From Wolfiporia cocos (lineage: Eukaryota; Basidiomycota; Agaricomycetes; Polyporales; Phaeolaceae), in assembly GCA_029448655.1 (NCBI GenBank), contig JACCLO010000015.1:1201937-1265936 (forward strand): 64,000 bases of DNA, given 5' to 3'. The notes under the pieces are model-generated. The model was given only the letters and a program-made list of their open reading frames with translations, did not search any database and was not told where the DNA came from. Position 1 is the stretch's first letter, and each line of letters starts with the position of its first letter. Of the stretch, positions 23,433 to 35,054 are shown piece by piece. Both the position numbers and the translations under genes were made by a program.

Positions 23433-24407
23433 TCATCGAGAAACACAACCCATCCCAAAACTCTGACACCTGGCCGATAGTCCATGCTCATAGTGAGCTC
23501 CAACAGGTGACCCTTAGGCGCAAAGGTAGGGTGCAAGACATACGACGACTCTTCAACAACTCCAGCAGCGGCCAAAAAAATTCGATCAGTGCCCTCGATG
23601 GGTGGTTTGGCGGTTCGTTCATCAATCGGTGCCCTCGGCGGGCGGTTTGGTCATTCGTGCACGGGTTCAATCATACGCGTGGGATCGGGATCGGGATCAT
23701 GCACGGCGGTGCACATGTGCGGCGGTCGGCAGTCGTCGATCGTTCGGGTAGACGGCTTCAGCCCCGTCCGGGCAAGGTGAGTCGACGGCGACGGCGGAAA
23801 GGGTCTACGGCATAGCGACAGCCAGCAGAGCATTGGCGAGCGACAGCATGCATGCACGATCAAGCAACGCAGCGAGCGGCGGGCTTAGGCTGCCCCCAGA
23901 GCCTCTTGGTAGTAAACCCCCAAGCAGGCTGACGCGATTGTGTCAGAGCCATCAAAACATCGGTCCGACGAGCACGTTTGTCCACAGGCATGACGGTGCC
24001 CGTAGGGCAATCACATGAGGTACAGTACATAAAATCGAGCTATTATATACCGTTTTCCCCTCGTACCATATTCGGCTACGCAATACCTGACTCCCGATGT
24101 GCGCGCGCGACATCCAGGCATGCATGAGCTCGTCTGCGGCAAATCCATGTTCCAACAGCATTGGGCAACATCAGTGTGCTTGTTATCACCATTTACCACA
24201 AACTATCCTTCCATGAGAATGCATATTCAATACTGGACCTGCTGTAATGCAATACACTAAAGATTCCAGTCACCAAACTCAAGGGGGACCTTCCCATCAC
24301 CACAAGGCAGCGTTGTAGGAGCTTTTTCAATGCTCTGCCGTTTGGCAACAGGGCCCTCCTCTAGCTCTGGAGGGGGCCGCTTCTAATGCAAGAAAAATGA
24401 TTGTAAG
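23433..24407. other. Intergenic, nothing recognised
   Basis: Short direct repeats such as GGTGCCCTCG with GGTTTGG or GGCGGTTTGG (23596-23652) and GGGATCGGGATCGGGATC (23682-23699). No gene. Confidence 0.4.
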
Positions 24408-25012
24408 CTATACATGCTGATGATCCAAAGGACTTACTATGCCTACAGAAGCAGTCTTGCTAGGTTCCACAACACAATCCCCCTCATTCCTTCTCACAAT
24501 TACCCTGGCCTCAGGGAACCCCGCCTTCTCAGCATCAAGCCCACAGTTGAATGTGGAGAGGGCACATTGCAGCTTGAGGCTGCCCTGCTTGATTCTGTAG
24601 TCGCTGACAGGGTTGACAAGGGCATCATCTTCAAGTCTGAAGTGGGTTGTAATGCGCTTTATGCCCTCCTGTGTATTCATTAGTAGAGTAGTAACAGTGA
24701 AAGAAAACCTACCAGTATTTCAGTGCCCCTGCTATACCACTCAAATAGCTCGAAGATGTCACTGGGCAGCATTTCAACTGAAGTGTGACTGTAAAATAGC
24801 TCCACATGTTGTTGTAGCAAGATCATGGCCCTTTCCTGCACAGGTGTGGGAGACATTGAGAGCAGCACAGTCAGTAATTGGTAGAGTAATCGTAATCTGT
24901 CAGTGTTCTCAGAGTGCAGTGTGTGATAGTGTTGACGGAGGGCAGCGTGCGGTAGTACTAGTGTTGACGGAGGGCAGCGTGGCGTGCGATAGACGCCGGA
25001 GTTGGCGCTGAG
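24408..25012 (-). CDS. Hypothetical gene fragment, two probable exons
   Basis: 24912-24712 reads TDRLRLLYQLLTVLLSMSPT through SDIFELFEWYSRGTEIL and stops similarity at a GTAGGT donor (about 24712); 24676-24410 continues EGIKRITTHFRLEDDALVNP. The spliced reading looks like a real protein, but the family is not recognised. It could derive from a transposon. Start and end are not defined. Confidence 0.4.
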
Positions 25013-25015
25013 CGC

Positions 25016-27232
25016 TGAGTAGCCGCCGCACCCATTGCGCTCCCTGCGCTCTACGTCTTCTCCGAACAGGATGCCGCCACCGTGGCGCATGCCCAGGGCC
25101 TGCCTGCATACGGCAGCGTTGACGCTCTCAGCACGCAGGGCCAGCAGCGCCGCCCGTCCGTGCCGCAGCAGGGCCTGATGGGCATCGGGCAGGAACGTGC
25201 GCCCCCGGGCAAGAGCGGCTCCTCGTTCGACCGCATCCTCAGCAAGCTCCAGAGCGAGCTCACTCTCTCGGCGGTGCGATTGGCGAGATCCAGGACACCC
25301 TCGGGGGCAATCTCATGTAGTGATGTGCAAAGCACGGCTCGGCTCAAAGCCCGGGGCTTGGGCCCGGCTTTGAAGGGCTCGTGCTCAGCGAAATGTCAAG
25401 CCGGGCCCTCCTTGACGGCTCAGGCCGGCTTGGGCCCGGCTCAGGCTCAGACTGGGGCTTATGGGTAATCAGGTAGGACCTCGGAATTATTGGCTTGTGC
25501 AGTTCAAATGACGGCACAACATATTCAGAATGCTTATATGTCTACTATTTGTTGATAGTCTGATCTACAAGTGTTTTTACAGCTGCTTATGATGTTGACC
25601 GAAAATCCAGATCTCGATCACAACCCCGATCGCAACAGTAGTCACAACGTTCCGCACCGTGTTAGCAGATACAAGTCATTGTAATGGCCGTTGAGATCAT
25701 ATAAGGTGAATTGATGCAAAATCTTAAACCATTTTCGCTAATTTTAACAATACCACAGCTGCGCGCATAAAGCCGCCGGCTCAGGGCTCGGCTACGGCCG
25801 GCTCACGATCCAAGCCGGGCCCTGAGCCGTCTTAAGCCGCCCCCCAGGCTCGGCTTGGCCTGGCTTAAGTCAGCTCGGCCAGGCCCGGCTCACGGCTTTG
25901 AGCCGTGCTTTGCACATCACTGATCTCGTGAGTGCACATCACTAATCTCGTGAGTGCTTCTGCTGCTCGCGGTGTGAACGCGGCCCCAGCCCCCGAACCT
26001 CCCGCCCTACCCCGTGATGCCCGCGAGGGCACAGCAGCAACATCAGCAAGAGGCCGCGCAGCAGACGCATGCTGCTGAGTCCGCGTCTGCGCTGAACGAG
26101 CTGCAGGCGCAGTCGAGCGAGACGCAACTCTCACTCGTGGGCCATGTGAAGACAATCTATGCGCTCGAGGGCATGCTCGCGGAGCACGACGCGATCAAGT
26201 GCGAGGTGGGCGCGATGCGCGAGCTCATAGAGGAGCGCAAGCGCGAGATGGAGGCCCTCCGGCGGCACAGCAGCAGCAGCAGCCCCCGCACCGCCCACGC
26301 GTGCACCACCCCGGCGACGACGACGACGATGCGCGCAGCATCAGCACCGCCGCCGCCCACGAGCTCGAGTGTGTCGATGAGGAGGACGAGGATCAGCTCA
26401 CCGCAGAAGAGCGCGCGAGGGATAGGGAGAGTCGATCACGGAAATCATCAGCAAGTGGAGGAAGAGCGTCGAGGGGCGGTGGAGCGGCATGCAGGAGGAA
26501 TGGAACGACGAGCGCGAGCGGCTCCGGCGCATGGGGAAAGAGTGGGAGTCGCGCATGCGCGTCGTCGAGGACGGCGTCGGCAGCACGGTCGCGAAGCTCG
26601 AGTTGGGTCCCGTCACGCTCGCCTCCTTTCAGGCGCAGCACCCGCCAAACGGTAGTGCACGTGCGAGCGGCGGCCTCATCAAACCTCCGAGCCCCAGGAG
26701 TCTCTCCGCGGACTCCACGCACCCGGAACGACTGTCTTGCTTCCTCGAGAGGCTGATTTATGAGCCTACGCACCCTCGGCAAAAGAGGAAACGCGCGAGC
26801 ACATCACGCGGCCGGTCCCGCTCGCGGTCGTCTTCCAAGGGCTCACCGAGCGACGCGCCGTCCGCGGCGCCGGAAGACGTCGACGGCCGCACCGTGTCGC
26901 CAGGCGCGCGTGTGCACTATCGCTCACCGTGGTCGACGGACGACTCAGACTTCGAGACGTTCTCGGCTGCGGATGGCGTGAGCGCGGCAAAGGACGAGGC
27001 GGCGCGCAAAGTTCAGGGTATGCCATTTCCCATCACACCAGAGTCGTCAGTGCTCAACCACCCGCTGCCAACTAACGACGTCCTCCGCACGGCAACAGAC
27101 TCTCATCCGAAGGAACCCGCGGGTAATGTGGTCGATGACGGGCCATCTCTCGATGGCTATAGCGTCGCTCATCACAACACCATGCAGTCCCAGCTGAATC
27201 CGTCGACGGCGGTGTGCATTTTCTGCTACTGA
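25016..27232 (+). pseudogene. Coiled-coil protein gene, split by a hAT element and frameshifted
   Basis: The 5' part (25016-25317) reads VFSEQDAATVAHAQGLPAYG, then FDRILSKLQSEL, then in another frame GAIGEIQDTLGGNLM, so a frameshift lies near 25265. After the insertion, 26014-26270 gives a heptad-rich segment (LVGHVKTIYALEGMLAEHDA, then AMRELIEERKREMEALRR). Another frame supplies DEEDEDQLTAEE near 26370, and a third runs from EEWNDERERLRRMGKEWESR to a stop at 27232, with an Arg/Ser-rich part in between. At least three frame changes mark it as dead. The intact protein would be a Ser/Pro-rich coiled-coil protein; its function is not recognised. Confidence 0.55.
25318..25922. mobile_element. hAT-type MITE, 605 bp
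   Basis: Inverted ends TAGTGATGTGCAAAGCACGG and, from the right, CAGTGATGTGCAAAGCACGG (one mismatch), followed by GGCTC/GAGCC-rich subterminal DNA. Flanked by 8-bp duplications ATCTCATG (25310-25317) and ATCTCGTG (25923-25930). No coding capacity. It interrupts the coiled-coil gene. Confidence 0.85.
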
Positions 27233-27991
27233 GTGCCGCCGCAGCGGCGGTGATATGGCGCATAGAACTCGACGTGTCTGCTCAACACCCAAGACCTGTC
27301 AGAATGGCCTCGCTTCGTCTGCAGCTGCCTACCACTACGTAATGTCTCCCCGTCTCTCAGCAGTAGTTTCAGTAATTTCTCTCTCATGTTTTCTTTCTCT
27401 TGTCTCTGATATATTTGTGCCGTCCCACCGACGGAGACCCGTTCGTTGCCACCATTGCATATGTCCTGATCCGATTTGGACTGGTTAATGATTTCACGAC
27501 CTTCATGACCAGCTGCATCAATATGATACTACCTTTCCAGCTGATGAGTCGCTGCGCGCACACAATAGCAACGGACTGAGCCGTCGGAATGCTTCCTGGC
27601 AACGGGTACGCCTGTGCAGTCCCTCCTAATTCACATTCTGTTAACTGCTTGGCTAGGAATGGTTCAGTGTGAGGTTCTGCTCCAGAAATCGTCCTTCGTC
27701 CAGGGCAGCATTTGAAGTCAATCAGTAATGACGCCACTGCAGCCACCGCATTTACAGACGCGGTTTGAGGGATTTGCCCGGAAGCGGTGGCCCGTCTCAA
27801 GCCCCGGGCCAGCTTTCCTGCGCACACGCTACAGGAGCGGCGGCTGGGTGCACCGTGCAGGTCGGAACGCCTCTAACGCCACGCTAGCAAGGTGGTTGAC
27901 AGTCGGACGACATCTATCAACCCAAGCTCATTCAGACTGACATTCCCTAAAGGTACACCCGAGACACTTGCCGTGCAAGTCGGAAATCCCT
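27233..27991. other. Intergenic, one unassigned minus-strand frame
   Basis: 27827-27384 is open for 147 codons on the minus strand without a recognisable domain. No further signal. Confidence 0.3.
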
Positions 27992-29460
27992 TCACTGCCT
28001 CTTCGGTATCGAGTCCTCGAATATCAGGTAGTCACGGAGACTCCCGCTCTTGTCATCCGGAATGAAGTCCAGCATGCGCCCGCTGGAACTACTGTACACG
28101 CGCCACCATACGGGCATCGCTCTGTGGCACCGCTCAAAGGGATTCTCGCCTTTTATGGCGAGTGCCAAGGCAATGAAATGAAGCGATGGTATTGCTCCCT
28201 TTACATCCTCCCACAGTGCCCGGAAGGCCGCATCGGTGCGAGGATCAGGAATGCCCTGGTCCGTGTCCGCTCCTATCCACTGCGTCTTGCAAACGCACAG
28301 GTAGATCGCTACGGTAGGAAGAATCGCCATCGCCGGGCAGACGTTTGGCTGCTCGCAGGCGAGCCAGTCTCGCTTTCCTGACACGAACGATATAAGCTCA
28401 CCAGCCACCACTCCACCGATTGCCCCTTTACCTCGTCCGAACACACCTCCAAGTATCGCATCCGCGGCGCTGCAGTGCGCGCACCTGTCCAGAATGGTGC
28501 GTCCACACTGGTTTCAAACAGCAGTGACAGCGCCATGAGAATCGCTCTCTGGATGACATCCAATGCATCATGATAATGGTACGCTGTCAGGTCTAATTGC
28601 AGCCACCGCACCGGATAGCGGACTTTCCAGTAGCGAAAGTCGGACACATTGCCTCGAGACAAGTCAGATCGGTCCAGCAACTGCGTTTGGTATAGTCAGC
28701 GTGGTCCTCGACCTCAGTGAATACATCCGCAATCGATAGAGACCTGAGATGCGGCATTGCGTGCACAAATAACGACATTCGAGCGGTGCAGCCTCGTAAC
28801 GAGAGGGAGCGGATGGTCGGCAACGAAGGAATTTCGTGGATCTTGGCATGCGGCTGACTCCCATCGGAAAGGTCGAGGTGTGATAGCTCCAGCATCTCCA
28901 GTTGTTTCAATCCTTGAAGACGATGGAAGAAAGAGGGAAGTCTTCTGTTGAAAGGCTCGTAAACGCAATTTTCCGAGGTTGGCTGTGGAGGAGGGGAAAG
29001 ATCGGCATGGGCGACTGGCCAAACCAAGATCCACAAGGTTCAGCAATGCGCATGATGCGGCACCAATGTGCGGCTCCGTGACAACGATCGCGAGATCCTC
29101 GGAACGTGCTAAGGATAGGCGCCTCAGCTGGTTGGCATATTCGAGCAGGTCAGCGAAATCGGCAGCAGCAGAGAAATTCCCCTTGCGTTGAAACTCGATA
29201 CGTCTCGCCACACCGACAGCACCGCTCTTGATGGTGAGTTCGTGCAGATTCGGAAGACGATTGGCGGGATCTGCCAGCACGAATTTGCAGAACGCGTTCA
29301 CTTGCTTTTGCGAGCGCGAAAGCGTTACCCGTGCGAGCACGTGTCGGATCCCGAGCTCGTGTGTGTCCCGCAAGACAATGGATAGCCTCATCGCAGATTG
29401 ATAGTCAGTTTGCGCTAGGATCTTGTACAGAGCGTAATTGTTTAGGGATAGGAGAGGCAT
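27992..29460 (-). CDS. F-box/LRR-like protein, possibly several exons or decayed
   Basis: ATG at 29460 gives PLLSLNNYALYKILAQTDYQ, an F-box-like start. Leucine-rich blocks follow (LPNLHELTIKSGA, ANQLRRLSLARSEDLAIVV). Similarity continues through frame changes at about 29000 (FHRLQGLKQLEMLELSHLDL), 28780 and 28600 (RYWKVRYPVRWLQLDLTAYH) to a C-terminal part ending DYLIFEDSIPKRQ near 27992. Such proteins are numerous in Agaricomycetes and would serve as substrate receptors of SCF ubiquitin ligases. Some frame changes may be introns, others mutations. Confidence 0.55.
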
Positions 29461-30130
29461 TTTTGGAACGATGGGAGAATGTCTTCTAAGTGTGAGGGAT
29501 GCTGAGCTGTCTTGGAACTAGTGGGTATTTATGCTCAAACGATACGTGCAGCACCAAGGACGATGAGATCAATTTTGTACCACGATGTTCAACCTGGGTG
29601 AGTATAGGAGTGAGGTAAATTTGGACCCGAAAGCCCTGGGCTTGTGGCATTGCTGGCGAGAACGTGAGATTTTACAAGGCTGCGCACGAGAAACGAGAGC
29701 TCGAGGGATCTAATCGCCAGAAAGCATGTTACCATACTGGATATGTCGTGCGCAGAGGTTGGCAGCCGATAATTATCCTCAGGGTAAGAATGGACGATCA
29801 CGACCCTGTGGTCAGGTCAAAGTACAGGATTCTCTCTCGAAGCCCTTCCATCTGGTTCGCATGTGGCCAGACACCTTCATGAAACCTGTTCGTCATAAGT
29901 GTTACCGGCACCACTAAAAACATCAGGGAAGACTGATCACCACAATCATCGATCGGAACGATCGCCATGGAAGCGAGATGGAGCGGCGTGTGAACGGATC
30001 CCATCGAATAATCCCCAGTGAAAATCCGGAGTATTTAAAGATATCTAAATGATTCTGGATGTATCTGAATGTAAATGCTAAGGTTCAATGTAACGAGATA
30101 TATCCAGTGTAATCGAAATGTATTCGTCAT
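29461..30130. other. Intergenic, nothing recognised
   Basis: No gene or repeat. Short repeats of GTATCTGAATG/GATATCTAAATG type lie at 30038-30072. Confidence 0.4.
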
Positions 30131-31855
30131 ATCATGTGACCTACTAGAGAGACAAACATTTATATCCCGCAGGCAGTAAACTAAGTACATGTGCGGCAGC
30201 TAACGAGAGCCAAGGTGATACGTAGGGAGGTAGTTAGAAAGGAGTAATATGGGTTTGGGGGTCATACACGCGAGGTATCGTGATAAGAATAGAGCGTAAT
30301 AGAGAAAACTAACGAGGCACGAACTGGGTCAAGGTGCAGTGATTGCCGAATAATCCAATACCCCCAGCATGAGCTAAGAGGGTGTGAAGGGTGAAGTCAT
30401 CATTTGTGTCGGCGAAGTGGACGACCCATGAGGCCCGAAGTTGGCCGGGTCGAAGGTTGGGGTGAAGGAGGCACGGGAAACGAGTTATCTGCAGGGGACG
30501 ACCCTTGGATTTGAGATGAGCAAGAATGCCGATTTGATCGAGTTCTCTCCAGAGATTGTTGAGGATTTCCTTAGAGGTGATGGGTGGGAGGTTGGGGTTT
30601 TTGTGTGGTCGAAGTGGGACAGAGTTGATTTGGAGAATGTTGACGCGTTGGATATCGTGTCGGACGGCGGGGATGGTTGGGGGTGGTTTGTTGAGCCGGA
30701 CGACTGGTTCAGAGTGGGGGTCAGGGGGCCGGGTGCCAATGGTGTGAAGGGTGTTGAACATAGGTTGGGTGAAGAAGATTCGTGGGTCTTGTGTGTGGAT
30801 GGGTAAGTGTGGTTTGTAAACCGGGCTGGAGTTGCATTTGTGTGGAGGTACAAGAGAGTTCGCGAGGGCGGTGAGGTCACCGACATGTTCATGGGTTGAT
30901 TCCTTGGAAGCAACAGGTGATATAGGTGGAGGTGTGGTCCGCACCGGAGTGGCGGAGACCGGAGGTTGAGGTGTAGTGGGTCGGGGTGAGGTGATATGTG
31001 GAGGAATCTGTACCGGAGTGGGTGCTTTGATGGGTGGAGGCGTAGGTGTACGGGGTGTGGGTACTCTGGGTGGCGTAGAAGCCCTCGGAGTAGGAACATG
31101 AGGGGTCGGTGGTGTGGATACTGGTCGGGATGGTGGGTGAGGGGAGTGTTTCCCCGATCGGTTGACGGTGTGCCATATGTCGGCAGGAAGGTCATGGTGG
31201 GGGTTCTGGGTGGGAGTGGGAGGAACCGTTTCCCATTGGGAATCGTGGTCCTCATCAGGGGTGAAAGGTGGAGGTTGAGGTAATGTAGGTGGAGACGTGA
31301 CCGGTTTCGTGGTAGAGAAATCCGGTTTCGGTGGCAAAGGATGGCAGAGTGGTTGCGTTACACGAGGTTTGACCTGTGGGATACGGGAAGGTCTTATTCG
31401 AGACACAGGTTGGGTAAAGGGTTTGGGTGTGGAAGTGGGGGGTGCCATAGGCGCCGTGCCATGAGGTTGAGATGAGGCCAAAAGGCGGCCGAGGTGTTGG
31501 CAAAGACGAGACGCATCCTGGCGGATGCGGATGATTGCCAGGGGGTTGGTAGCGAGGAGGTCAGCTCCTGTGGTGATGACGTCAACAAGGTAGGATATGT
31601 GGGAGTGCCAGAGAGGCAACGAATGGGTGGAGGAGTGGCTCTTATGGGCATGAAAAATGCTCTGAGCTTGGTTAAATAAAAGGGTGAATGCAAAAGTGGC
31701 ATTGGTGGTGTCCTGGGGGCGCACGGAGAGGACAGTGTTAGCAGAGAAGGGTGGTTGATGGTGAGGACGGTGCGTTGGGGGAGTCATGGTAGATGAGCGT
31801 CTAATCCGAAGGTGGTGGTTCAAGGTCAAGGTGCATCTGATCATGTGACCTACTA
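30131..31855 (-). mobile_element. Insertion flanked by 16-bp direct repeats, carrying one long ORF
   Basis: ATCATGTGACCTACTA is present at 30131-30146 and exactly again at 31840-31855. The 1,693 bp between are occupied mostly by one minus-strand ORF. A long exact duplication suggests target-primed insertion, as for a non-LTR retrotransposon or a retrocopy. No reverse transcriptase and no poly(A) tail at the presumed 3' end (left side) were found. Confidence 0.6.
30309..31790 (-). CDS. Pro/Thr/His-rich protein, possibly a LINE ORF1-like protein
   Basis: 493 codons from ATG 31790; an upstream in-frame ATG at 31844 lies inside the flanking direct repeat, so the internal start is preferred. The first ~100 residues are mildly helical (LPLWHSHISYLVDVITTGAD), the middle (about 130-330) is very rich in Pro and Thr with repeats such as TPRTPTPPP, and the last ~90 residues look folded, ending LRASWVVHFADTNDDF and GIGLFGNHCTLTQF. 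The C-terminal pattern recalls ORF1 proteins of fungal Tad-type LINEs, but only loosely. The ORF is uninterrupted, which implies recent insertion or selection. Confidence 0.55.
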   Translation of the reverse strand, partial: TMTPPTHRPHHQPPFSANTVLSVRPQDTTNATFAFTLLFNQAQSIFHAHKSHSSTHSLPLWHSHISYLVDVITTGADLLATNPLAIIRIRQDASRLCQHLGRLLASSQPHGTAPMAPPTSTPKPFTQPVSRIRPSRIPQVKPRVTQPLCHPLPPKPDFSTTKPVTSPPTLPQPPPFTPDEDHDSQWETVPPTPTQNPHHDLPADIWHTVNRSGKHSPHPPSRPVSTPPTPHVPTPRASTPPRVPTPRTPTPPPIKAPTPVQIPPHITSPRPTTPQPPVSATPVRTTPPPISPVASKESTHEHVGDLTALANSLVPPHKCNSSPVYKPHLPIHTQDPRIFFTQPMFNTLHTIGTRPPDPHSEPVVRLNKPPPTIPAVRHDIQRVNILQINSVPLRPHKNPNLPPITSKEILNNLWRELDQIGILAHLKSKGRPLQITRFPCLLHPNLRPGQLRASWVVHFADTNDDFTLHTLLAHAGGIGLFGNHCTLTQFVPR

Positions 31856-32086
31856 AGTAGATTGACGTATGCCAACGAACGACAGATCTGATGCCTAAGT
31901 CTGCGTAATGTTAACGCAGACGTAGGGGGGTTTCATATGGCTCCGTACGTAGGCTTCCATTAGCATGCTTACATCGTTACGTTTTTTTGTCACTTATGCT
32001 ATCTTGCTGCACTACCGTTCATACATTCCTCCTTACCCTGCTTTGTATACAACCCCCTGCTTCCAATAAATCATCGAGACAACACG

Positions 32087-34137
32087 ATGCCTCAAGAATC
32101 TGTATACAAGATAGATGATAAAGGGAACAAAGTCTATTTTTGTGGCTGTAGTCGACTATGCAAAAAGAGGGGCTCACCTTTTGTGGGCAAAACTACCTAC
32201 TGCACACATGCCAAGTATCGCAGAGAAGACGCTGCAAGGAGAAGAGCTGAGAATAATGCTCAGAATGTATTCTTTGAGGGTGGGGTAGATATGTATTCTG
32301 CTCAGGGAGAGCGCACGTTAGTATGTCAATTTTAGTGGCACCAGCCGCAACGCAAATATTGATATTAATAAATAAGGAGGCGTCAAACAAAGAGAGCAAC
32401 GATAGGAATCGGGAAAACGTTGATAAAAACAATGATTCCTATGCTGACCATGAGTTTTGTCATTGTAGATACTGTGAACGATATTGATTTTTTGCAGAAG
32501 ACATACCAGAGGGTGTTGGCCACGCAATTGCACTGCAAGAAGACCAGCCCATGAATATGGAGCTACAACAAAGAGACCAGGAGATGGCTGAGGTAGAGGA
32601 GCCCATTTTTGAGGTACGCAAAAAGCCTGCGGCACCAGTGTAGTGACCTTAGAGACTTGCACTGCAGCAATCCAAAGTCATAGACGCCTGTGACTTGCAC
32701 GAGCGCCCTGTAGCGCAGCCTACCTCAAATCATGTGCAACTTCCTAACCCAAAGAAACGATGGCGCTCATCAAAGTGCTGGTCAAAGGTCCCAGCGATGA
32801 GCTCTGACGAGAGCACGGCAGTGGAGTCGACTCTGACACCTGTGGTAGAGGAGGAGGTCCCTGTTGTCGTGACGAGCCCCTACACGCTACCACCTGAAGA
32901 GCCGCCTCATGCGGAAACAGATCTGGGATCAGAGCCCGAACAGCAATCAGTCACAGATAGGACACCACCAACTGAGCACAGGATTCTGGCAGCAGATGAA
33001 CACTCTCCCAGCTGGAATGGATCCACGCTGCAGGACGAGCACAAGTCCTACGAGGACAATGGTGAGCCCATGCAGCCAATACCTGCTTCTGAACAAGCAC
33101 CGCGCCCATATCCACAGCCCGGTACACTCATCGTCGTGCAAGGTGTTGTCAACACGACGGACTCACAAGTGAATGGAACATCCACCCCACAGCAGCGACT
33201 GTCGCGTTCATCTACCCCATGTCCCGTATTGGGCGTCCACTCACAGAAATTTTCGTCCACACCATGGGAGCGTGAAGGCGAACAGCTCGGAACTCACGAT
33301 CGGTTATTGTCATTTATATCGCGCTAGCAGCCATCGTTGGAAGTCATGTCGGGGTCAAACCGCAACTCTGCTATCTCTTCTGACAGCAGCCCAGGTTTCA
33401 ATCCTGATTCAACTCCTGCAGAAGATGCCACTTTGTCTTCAGAACAACATGATAATGTTGCTGGCGAGGCTGATGGACGGCCACGGCCATTGTCACCAGC
33501 AAGCATTGATGTGCTGGGAACACTTCTGAGGTGCGTGCATCTTGCCTTGTTTTCTCTGCATGATTGACTCTTTGGTAGTGTTGCTGCGGCTGCCACAGCA
33601 GCATCTCTCTTCTCCCCCAGGATTGCATTCCCAGGCCACGGTAATGGTACTGTGATGGCTACACCAGGCTCTAATCGCCCGATGTCCCCTACTCCCACTG
33701 CGGGTCTAGGGACATTGGCGGGTCTTGCTGGTCTGGGTATGGATCCTCTAGGAGTTAATCCAGGACAAGCACCCAGCATTGCTCAGGTTCAGCGCGATGG
33801 ACGCGACCATATCCACAACATGTGGGAGAACATGCACGACCACCTTGGATTGCATTCGCGGAATTCTGTATTGGGTGGCCTCAATTCCACACAATCGGAC
33901 GGCGTGCAAGCACTGTTTCCCGCTGCGACACACCCAAATGCGAACGTCGTGGTGCCCGTGATCATTGTCGGTCTGCAGTCTGTCGATATGGGCTGCACAC
34001 ACAATTATGCTCATGGCACCGCAGATCATATGCAGCTGTCAGACGACGTGCGCTCTACAGAAAGTAGCTTGGGTTCTGCTGCAAATTGGCAGAACCAGAG
34101 CAGCACTGCCCCCATGGACATCCCCTCGTGTGGTTGC
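32087..34137 (+). pseudogene. Unrecognised multi-part gene, cut by an LTR
   Basis: ATG at 32087 starts PQESVYKIDDKGNKVYFCGC, a Cys/His segment (CGC, LCKK, TYCTHAKY) that looks like a small zinc-binding domain as found at the start of some fungal transposase-linked proteins. 32695-33327 is acidic and Ser/Thr/Pro-rich. 33652-34137 continues with Gly/Asn-rich text (LAGLAGLGMDPLGV) until an LTR begins in mid-frame at 34138. Probable introns separate the parts. Function unknown; a CACTA-type transposon origin is possible but unproven. Confidence 0.4.
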
Positions 34138-34820
34138 TGTGGAGGTGAAAGACGCCATACAGTCAATTATTCGCTTTTATTATTATGGTATATTTTCTAT
34201 TTTACTTGTACTATACTGTCATACTTCCACCAACTCTACCAGCGTGCGAGCTATGTCCCACAGATATGTTTAACTAATGCAATGTAGAGCTGTTGATGAT
34301 CTAGACCGACATTCCCGTGCTCGAGGGTGGCGAGATGCGTACGTAAATAGGGCGTGGTCTATGATCAGCCAATCACGTTCGAGCAATTGCACATTGTGTT
34401 TGACATGTCTTAGGGTATAGCAGACATGTCTGTGCCGATGATGTGGCTCCCAGCTCATTTATACTATTATGGCAAATCCTTTACTTCATTAGGTACTCCC
34501 TTTCATCATAGTTTCTGTCCTGTCGCTTTTCAGTTGGCTCTCGAATTCTGGCACCATGTAACATATAAACTGGGCCTTTGACACACTGTAAAAAAATCTC
34601 TCTCCTTGCATTTTCTGTGTGACGCTGTCCTCTGAGTCTTAGCAAGGTGACACCGAGCTCAACCGCAGCCGATCGAGTCTTCGCGGCGAAGAGATCACCG
34701 TGAGTCTTATAGTTTTTTAGTTGCGCGATCGCGTGTTAGTATTTGTCGTTGCGTGCACGTTAGATTGCGGCCAATCGTATATTTTGTTGTGGGGTTTTTC
34801 TCGCATTCCCACACATACAT
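34138..34820 (+). repeat. LTR of the element D-related family
   Basis: Begins TGTGGAGG and matches 61859-62815 over most of its length, including CTCTCTCCTTGCATTTTCTG, GTGACGCTGTCCTCT and TTTTGTTGTGG. It lacks about 190 bp near its start compared with that copy. No target duplication found; the right edge is approximate. Confidence 0.65.
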
Positions 34821-34828
34821 TCTGGTCT

Positions 34829-34848
34829 GGGTTAGGGGTTAGGGGTTA
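34829..34848 (+). repeat. Interstitial telomere-like heptamers
   Basis: GGGTTAGGGGTTAGGGGTTA: two full TTAGGGG units plus partial ones, in the same orientation as the terminal telomere and directly after the LTR. Confidence 0.8.
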
Positions 34849-35054
34849 TGAGACGCCATAGGGTGTCTAACCCTGCAGTCTCACCACTAGGGTGCCATCC
34901 CTAGCTAGGGCATGACCCCTACAGTACTACTGCCTTGTTCACTACTGTATCTATTTATCCTGCAGTAGTAGCACAATTGTGCGCCCAGCTATTCTGCAAT
35001 TGGACGTGCCATGTATTCAACCAGTGGTGCCTACATGGCAGCTCACACACTGTG

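Noticed and set aside
31902..31923. Hairpin GTCTGCGT/ACGCAGAC
   Set aside because: It resembles the LTR hairpins in shape, but no TATA box or GCACAGACC box lies nearby, so it was not added to that set.
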